Source of the DNA: Ichthyophonus hoferi
Taxonomy: Eukaryota; Opisthokonta; Ichthyosporea; Ichthyophonida; Ichthyophonidae
Length of the DNA stretch: 10,869 nt
Direction: 5' to 3'
NCBI GenBank assembly: GCA_002751075.1
Contig: NAOQ01000606.1
Location: forward strand, 2,805 to 13,673
Shown: in pieces, positions 1 through 8,700 of the stretch
Position numbering within the stretch: the first letter of the stretch is position 1
Layout: every line of letters starts with the position of its first letter
Position numbers and translations under genes: made by a program
Notes under the pieces: generated by a model
Databases searched by the model: none
The model's input: the letters and a program-made list of their open reading frames with translations, nothing else
Told to the model about the DNA's origin: nothing

Positions 1-62
<62 letters not shown>
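1..62. repeat. (TAA)n microsatellite
   Basis: Twenty uninterrupted TAA units run from the window edge and stop just before the pyrimidine-rich acceptor of the first visible exon. The array probably continues upstream. The lack of interruptions suggests recent or ongoing expansion. Confidence 0.95.
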
Positions 63-63
<1 letters not shown>

Positions 64-76
64 ATTCCTCTCTCAG

Positions 77-106
77 GTCCGCCGATTGCAAAGTCTTTTA
101 CCACAG
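77..106 (+). CDS. HSF2BP: Exon a (30 nt, phase 0-0): VRRLQSLLPQ
   Basis: The acceptor is TTCCTCTCTCAG and the donor is GTAAAT. The ten codons read VRRLQSLLPQ, which lines up with human VMQIRDFLPR (residues 35-44), sharing V, L, P and the hydrophobic spacing. Earlier coding exons and the start codon must lie upstream of the window. The in-frame join to the next exon (GAT TCC...) supports the call, but the peptide alone is short. Confidence 0.75.
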
Positions 107-2634
107 GTAAATAGTTAAATGGATTGTAATTGTTTACTCAACCTCATGATTTTTTTTTAGTATTGTTGACTTTTAATTCATAACAATAAATTTTATTATT
201 GTTAGTTTTTATTATTTTGGTTTATTTTTCTTCTTCATTTGAATTCATGTTAATTACAATATTTTGTTAGGTCAGTTGGGTTTGTGTACAAAATTTGATG
301 TCGTATAATATAATATAGCATAATACAATACAATACAATATAATACAATACAATACAATACAATACAATATAATACAATATAATACAACTTATTGCAATA
401 CAAAGAAATATAATATAATCATAGTAATTGTATAATTATTGTAATCGTATAGTATAGGGTAATTTTCCTATAAAATTAATTTATGCTACCTATAATAACT
501 GAATAAAAAATACTAATCAATATTCTCTACCAATAGAATTATAAATTAAATCATTAGCAATTTTCCTGTCAATACAAACTGCAATTTAAATAATGAATAT
601 CTTCTAATAACAGAATTTTTAACTAAAAATTAAACAAAATTCCTGCCAATGCAAATTGCAACATAAATAATAACAATTTTTTCTATGTATATATACATAG
701 ATACTAAAGCAGGTAGATAGTGCAGTGCAGGATTCCGTAAAATTACAAACGGTTAGAAAGAAATTGGCAGCTAATAAGCAGGAGGCTTGTCAAACTGCTA
801 TGGGTATGATGTTAATATATTTATATATTTGTACCAATAAGTATATGTACATACACGTTATATTATGTTATGTTAGATTATGTTGTATTATATTATATAT
901 TATATTTTATACTGTTTCCTATTCTAATTTATCGTATTACATGATATTGTATTTCATTGAATCTTATTGTATTTTACTGTATTATATTGTCAAACTGCTA
1001 TGGGTATAATAGTTTGACATATATATTAAGATATATTTATATTATATTATATTTTTTATACTATATTATTGAATTTTTTATTTTATTGTATTGTGTCGCA
1101 TTTTATCTCTATATACTATAAAATCAACAAACACACTCACCAAAATAACACAATAATCCCCTCCCCCTCTCTTCCTACCTCTTCTTTGAGTGTAGTCATG
1201 GCAACGCTAAACACGCAGATACAACAATTATCCCAAGAGGTTATTGCACTATCAGCATCATTAGCAAGTCAAGAGACAACACTGGTTAGTGATAGGGAGG
1301 TAAGTAGGAGAAAGGGAGAGGAGGAAGTTATATATATATATATATATCATATTTTAAAAGATTATTATATATAGTGCATATCATATTATATTTTTACCTT
1401 CATATATCCTACTATATCTTACTATATCCTATTACCTATTATAGGCTGCCTTCAGAGTAAAAGCAGAGAGGGCTAAATTGACCAAATCATTAACAACGGA
1501 AGTCCAGAGATCTACTATGTTATTAAATACAATGTGGAGGTATCTATCTATCTATCTATCTATTTACCAATTTATGTATGTACGTCTGTGTATATTCTTA
1601 TCGGTAGTTAAAGATAACACAGTTATTTTCTTGTATATAAGATCTATCATTCGTATTATTACTATAAGTTGTTGTAGTGTTGTGTAGACAGGATTTGTAC
1701 CCGGTTTTAGTAACATAAATATATAATTGAAAAAGGTGATACATGATAACTAAAATTATATATACATTATACTATGTAGAGTATATTATATATAGCATAT
1801 TATATATAGTATAGTATTGGTATGTATGGTATATTGTACATAGTATAGCATTTATAGTATATAGTGTAGTTTATTATATATTAATATATATACACCCTAT
1901 ACTACAGCTCTAACAACAGATTACTAAACAATATCTGGAGTATATATAGTATATATATATATATATATATATTCATCTAACCTACCTCTATTTTTCTCTC
2001 TCTTTCTCTTTCTTTCTTTTTCTTTCCTTTTCTTTTTTCATCTCTCTATTTCTTTAGAATGAGTGAAGATGAACACGCAGTAGCCCGTCTGTTAGCTGGG
2101 GTATGCCTCAATTATATCTTAAAACAAGAGTATATGAATCATAGTGTATCATACAATAACTCAATATATTAATATATAATTACTATATATTTGCATACTT
2201 ACACAGAATTTATTTCTATATATTCTATTATATAGTTGTAGGTCCTTTCCAAACATGTTAATACATCATACCATATCAGACTATATTATATTATATTATA
2301 TCATACCATACTGTAGCTGACTTTGCTTCTCCTTCTATTCAGGGAAAACAGTTTGATGATTTTCTGGTTGGTAGGTCCCACTATACCTATGCTGCTATGA
2401 TATAGTATGATATTGCAGTATATGATATGATATAATATGATATAATCTGACAGTATATATAATTTTCTCTATAAGGTAGGGTAAATACAAAATGACATAA
2501 TATACAATTATACAATAGACCATGATACAATGCGCAGGAGGGGTATGATTGGAACCGATTTCAATACGACAATTAAAATGGAGATTTATTCTTGGTGTTT
2601 GTGGAGATAAAGTGGGGTTTATTATTGGCTATGA

Positions 2635-2701
<67 letters not shown>

Positions 2702-5700
2702 GATGATATAGACTTTTGAGGTACTATTTGAAGCCTCCCGCTATTATGTAATATATCTGGCATCAGCCTCATTTTTTGAACCCGGCCTATCTATTTGTGA
2801 TTCTATTTTAGCTGTTGGATTCCTGTACCAAGATCTCTGACGTTTAAATACAATATGTCGATTGGTGTATAGCTTTGGTTACCCATTAGGTAGCTTGTAT
2901 TATCAAATGTAGCTATACAGAAAGACAATTCTGATTCCTGTAAGCTTCTTATAGTCAAATATTATATAATATGTGATATAAAATAGATGTAGAAGCATCA
3001 TAACTCACCAAATAATAACGTCACCGTGACATCGTATTACAGGTGGGCTGGCGGCACTTGAAGAAATGAGTCAAAGGTGAACATTGAGTTCTATAGTTGT
3101 ATATGATTATATAAATAATGTAAATTGCATAGATAATAAATAGAAAATGGCTAAATAAAATTTAAAAGATAAGTAAAGCACATAAATATTAATGTTGGAG
3201 CTTTTTAATTTTTCTTAAAACCAATCATGTAAACTATTAATTTCAGCCAGTATAAAAATTATAATTATCTCACTTATGTTCAGAATGGCAGCGAACTGTT
3301 GCAAACAGAAAATTGAAGATAAAAACTGTATATCCTTTATTCAACATTATTGCAAAATCAAAAGTCCCCAATTTGCCTCAAAACCCTTTTATAATTGATA
3401 CAAATAGCATCATTTTATATATAGAATACTTTAAAAGTCAGCATTAATTAATTAAATGATTATAGCTATGGTTATTATACCTCAGTTGTATATGCATCTA
3501 TATTTGACATGATATGTGCAGGTCCTGTTAGAGATAGAGGTCAGTTATACTACAAAGCACAGTATACCATATGCGGACTAATTATCCAATTGATTAAATA
3601 ATTACACAACTATACCTATATGGTATATATATATAACAGTAACCCAACACCTCTTTTTAACAGAACGCCACGTGCCAGTAGTCAATTATTAATTAATTAA
3701 TCTATTAAAGTTATTGATAAGCTATAATTAATTAAATTGATTAGATAATTATAACTATAGTCAGCACTAATCAATCTCTTCTCTCCCACAGTATGTCACG
3801 AGCAAGTATTCATTGGGAGACCAATGGAAGTAAAGCCAACATATCTATGATTGGTATACTAGCTAACATGGCTGCAATGTCTACAGGTATCACAGTGTAT
3901 ATAGTAATAGTATGCGGTGTATATAGTAATAGTATGTAATGTATATAGCAATAGTAGTATATATTATATATAGTAATAATAGTATGTAGTGTATATAGTC
4001 ATAGTAGTATATAGTATCTATAGTAATAGTAGTATATATTATATATAGTAATAATAGTATATAGTGTATATAGTAATAGTAGTATATATTATATATAGTA
4101 CTAATAGTATATAGTATATAGAGTAGTAATATACATATATATTGAATATAGTAATAGTAGTATTTAATGCATATAGTAATAGTAGTATAGAGTGTTTATA
4201 ATAATAGTAGTATATATTGCATATAGTAACAGTAGTATATAGCGTATTATAGTCTATCTATCAAGGAATGTCCTATATGTATATGCATATCACACAGTAT
4301 AATATCTTGTTATATCTTATATCACACTGCCCTATAAATGATTATATTATTTAATTATCATACTATTACTCATTCTATTATATTATATTATTACACTATC
4401 ACATACTCTATTATATTATCTTACTATCTTACTATTCCATATACTATAGTACTCTAGTAGCCTAAAATAAAATAAATAATAACAACACATGTCCATGTTA
4501 TTTCCATATCAATATTTACATATTAACACTACACAGTTAATAATATATATTTACTTATCTATATATTCTTTTATAATACAGTATAGTAAAGTATAGTAGG
4601 GTATAGTATAGCATAGTCTAGTCTAGTCTAGTCTAGTATAGTATAGTCTAGTAGAGTATAGTATAATATAATATAGTATAGTATAGTTACAAAATCAACT
4701 CTTATACAGTCTGTTTATTGGTATATTATTGATTTAATTAATCAATCAATTTACTTATAAGTTAATTAATGAAGTAGATAATTAATTAGTTATGTTTACC
4801 AATTATAGCAAGAGAACATCTCCTTCAAAGTCACTCAGGCCAATCATGTATTGAGTCTGCTTTCACGTTACTTTCTGTAAATCCTACGCCTAGGTATGCA
4901 TGTATGTATGTGTGTATATATATATATATATTGGTTATAATAATGATTATATAACAGGACTGTGTAGTAATTATAGTTTATTTTATATGGGTATAATCCA
5001 GTATAAATATGCATATTCATAAATACTTCCTTATGCGTATCATACATTGTATTGCAATTTAAATTGTATGTATACTTTGTTTATACAGTATACATTACAT
5101 TTCAATTTATAATGTAAACATACATCATAAAGTATACAATATATTGTAATGAAGACATACATAAAACTACATCTACGTTTTCCAAGATATATCCTTTTTA
5201 ATATAAAAATTTGTGGGTACACTGAACTATATTATCTCATGTATGTGTAGTTGGAGTTAATGTGAAGAAGACTTTATTTTTATAATATAAACCCAATTAT
5301 AAATATATAACCCATAACATCGCCCTGACCTGACTGCAATCTCCTCTCTTTCTCTCTTTCTCTCTCTTCCTTACTTTCTTTCCATTTTTCTTTTCTCTCT
5401 CTACCTCTCTCTATTTTCTATTTGTCTCTCGGTTTCTCTCTCTGGTTTTCTTTCTATTGTTTTCTTTTAATTTTATTATTATGATTCTTTTGTATTATTC
5501 TTTTGAGCCCTCTCATTGCTGTTTCTCTTTTATTTCCTTTCTTTCCCTCTCTCCCTCACCCTTTTTCTCTCTTCTCTTTCTTCGCTCTGTTTCTTTATTC
5601 ATTTCCTCTATATTGCTTATATCTACCTGCTATTATACACAGTCACCGTGCCCTAAGGTAAATGGTTTTATGCTTTAGTTGCGTAATCACTTATTGTCTG

Positions 5701-8700
5701 GTATAACCTAATATAATGCAATAAAATACAATATAATACAATACAATTACAATATAATATAATATAATGCAGTATAATACGATACAATTATATACAATTA
5801 TATACTATATATATCAGTAAATAATCATTCCTGGCAGTCTATGGTCTTAATGGATCATTAATTATAATCAATGACAACCAATAATCCTTGCTGATAATTA
5901 ATTATTAATTGCATACAGGGTGATATTGCAGCTTCTGCACAACGTTTCGTATGATCTCTTTCTTTTCATTTATTCTTTACTATTTTTTATATCTTCTATA
6001 TAAAAATATAACAGTATGACATTATGATAGTATGAGAGTATGATAACACATGATAGTATGGCAGTATGATAATATGATGATGTAATAATATAATAGTATG
6101 ATAGTATTATAATATGATAGTACAATAGAATAATAGTATGATAGTATAATAGTATGATGGTGCAATAGTATTATTATTACAAATATTTAATTCACTTTGT
6201 TTTGTTTCCGTTACTACAACAGTATATCATCTGGATGTATGGGTATCCTTTATATATTTACACGGTCCAACATATAGCTGCATATAGAACAGAGATGTAA
6301 GAATTGTAATTACAACTTTTAATTAATTAACGCTGGGCTTTGAATTGTTCTACACATAAAATATTGTATTTAGAAAGTATAAAAAGGTTCTGTCTAAGAC
6401 TGATTGAAAACTCTTGATTATACAATGACGCTGAATAAAAGACGATACAGTTTTTATCCTAAACTATCTACTTGTAATAGTCGGTTACCATCCCAAACAT
6501 GGATGAGATAATTATAATTACTATACAGGCTGATATCTGCACTATATATATATAATAAGATAGCACTAATTACTAATAATTAATCTTACCGTAAGACTTT
6601 ATTTCATATTCTTTTGGTCAACTCATAATTAATTAAGAGATTTAACACCTGAGATATTACTGGTTATCGTTATGTTATTCATTAGATTACATATTCATAT
6701 TACAAACAATACATAATCATACTGTATTCCCACTATGTAAATGGCACTTATTTTTTATGCATATACTATATTATATAATATTATAATACATTGTATTATC
6801 TTGTATTATATTAGATTGATGCTTCTATATTATGTCATACTGCATTAAGTTATATTATATTATATAATATTTTAATATATTGTATTATCTTGTATTATAC
6901 TAGATTGATACTTTTATATTATGTCACACTGCATTAAGTTATATTATATTATATCATATTATATCATATTATATACCATTACATTAAATTAAATTATATT
7001 ACATGAAATATATTTATATTATATTACACTATATATATATAACCTACCCAATATACATATTGTATTGCGTTATATTATATTATATTATATTACATTAAAT
7101 GTCTTTATACTATACTATATGTATATATGTCCTACCTAATACATACCCTATCATATTATATCATCAAACTACCATTACTATCTACATGGCCGGTATGCAT
7201 GACGTAGACTTTCAGATGCAGGTAAGATTCTGACCAAATAGAGAGTTTTTACGTAGTTAATTTATAATTACTATTATCAATTGGTATATTACTTCATATT
7301 ATTATATTATATATTATATTATCATGATGTATTATTATGCTATGATAGTATATTACATTACCATATTATATTATACTACATTATATGATACTATACCTAG
7401 CCCTTATTATATTCCTACAGGTTTAGCTCGGTGTGAGTCCTTAGGTCTTAGTCGTGTGCTGTTTCTATGTCTGAAAGGTAGTTGTTTTTTACTGATCCTA
7501 TCCATTGATATTGTCTTATATCATTTTATGTTGTATTGCATAATATTCTATTATACCATATTATATCTTAGTGTATATTATTATATCATGTTGTATTATA
7601 TTATAGTATATTGTGTTGCATTATATTTTCTTGTATTGTATTATTTTATATTATACGACGTTACATCTTATCTTATCTTATACTGTATTGCATTATATTA
7701 TATCCTATGTTATCTTACCTTACCTTATTTTAGTATACTATACTAGACTATGATCTATTACATTATATTGTACTCGACACTAGTCCACAATTAGTCTATA
7801 CTGTATTACATAACATTCTATTATATCATACTATACCTACTATACTATGCAATGCTATACTATAATACACTATACTATTCTATACTATACTGTACTACAC
7901 CATACTATAATATACTACACTATACTATACCCAAATATACTATATTATATACTATATTTTACTATGCCATAGTCTATTACCTTATATTTTATTATACCCT
8001 TCTCCCTCTCCTTTCTCCTACCTGTATTATCTTTTATAGACACTACTTCCCAATCTGCCTATAGATCGCCTGAAATTCGCCTTTCTCTTATCCAGTGGGT
8101 ATTCTGTTAGCTTTTTGGTATTGTTTTTATTGGTTTTATCTAAGATTTCTTATTCTTAATTCGAAAAGGCGAGGGGGAGAGAGGGGGAGGGGAAGAAAGG
8201 TCTTTCATTTCTAAGATTTTATATATTATTGATTTGCACATATTCTGTACTAGAAGGGCATTGCGGCTACACATAAGAAGAAGAAACACGTTTTACTTTT
8301 TTTTTTTTTTGAAAAATATCTTAGTAATCCATCAAAAACTAATCTTGACTGGTGACTAGGTGACACTAAGATTTGATCTATCCTGGTAATATGAAATAAA
8401 TTTAGGAAATGATTAATGATATCATATTACTTGGTTTAATACTTTTAATGAATTAATGAATTAATTAAGTAATGCTAAGTTATTAATTCTACGTAATTAA
8501 AAAATAATTTATGACTAGTGATACTATCAGAATGATAGGCTCTTTACAATCCATACAACATATGGCACAATAACTATAGCCATAATGATTTAATTAATGT
8601 GAGAAATAATTTACTTAATTAGCTATTTCTAATATGCTCCAAAATCTAACAGGCTTAGACCAAGTAGATATGCAACTTAGTTACCTAGATAAATTTATAC

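Noticed and set aside
725-1009. 94-codon open frame on +
   Set aside because: Only its first part (731-803) is coding. The rest is a TTATA repeat that happens to lack stops, and splicing at 803 is supported by the phase and content of the next exon.
2573-2637. Open stretch containing GDLFLVFVEIKWGLLLAMK
   Set aside because: It has no acceptor in front, no donor before its stop, and is not needed between exons f and g.
3285-3398. 37-codon frame starting MAANCCKQKIEDKN
   Set aside because: It lies inside intron 3077-3791. Exons g and h already join in phase without it, and no family is recognisable.
3522-3539. 18-nt exon-like segment (VLLEIE) with AG and GT edges
   Set aside because: In the phase set by exon g it reads into a stop, and exons g and h join correctly without it. 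A non-productive exon cannot be excluded.
5093-5153. Possible small inverted-repeat element (CATTACA ... TGTAATG)
   Set aside because: The 7-bp arms are too short in AT-rich DNA, and no target-site duplication was seen.
5040-5222. 60-codon frame on -
   Set aside because: Composition is that of AT-rich intron DNA (Tyr, Ile, Cys, Lys), there are no motifs, and it lies wholly within an intron of the + gene.
5457-5678. 73-codon frame rich in Ser, Phe and Leu
   Set aside because: It is the translation of the pyrimidine tract and reads the 15-nt microexon in the wrong frame.
6454-6504. Minus-strand stretch reading IHVWDGNRLLQVDSLG
   Set aside because: It looks protein-like but is only 16 codons, isolated, and without splice signals or a neighbouring exon.
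7207-7221. Possible small exon ending CAG before GTAAGA
   Set aside because: The donor is good, but exons l and m join in phase with a matching alignment, and inserting this piece breaks that.
7324-8064. 140- and 70-codon Tyr/Ile/Leu-rich frames
   Set aside because: They are translations of TTATA and TATAC arrays. The real exon at 7421-7477 lies within the first; the second runs into exon n in a different frame.
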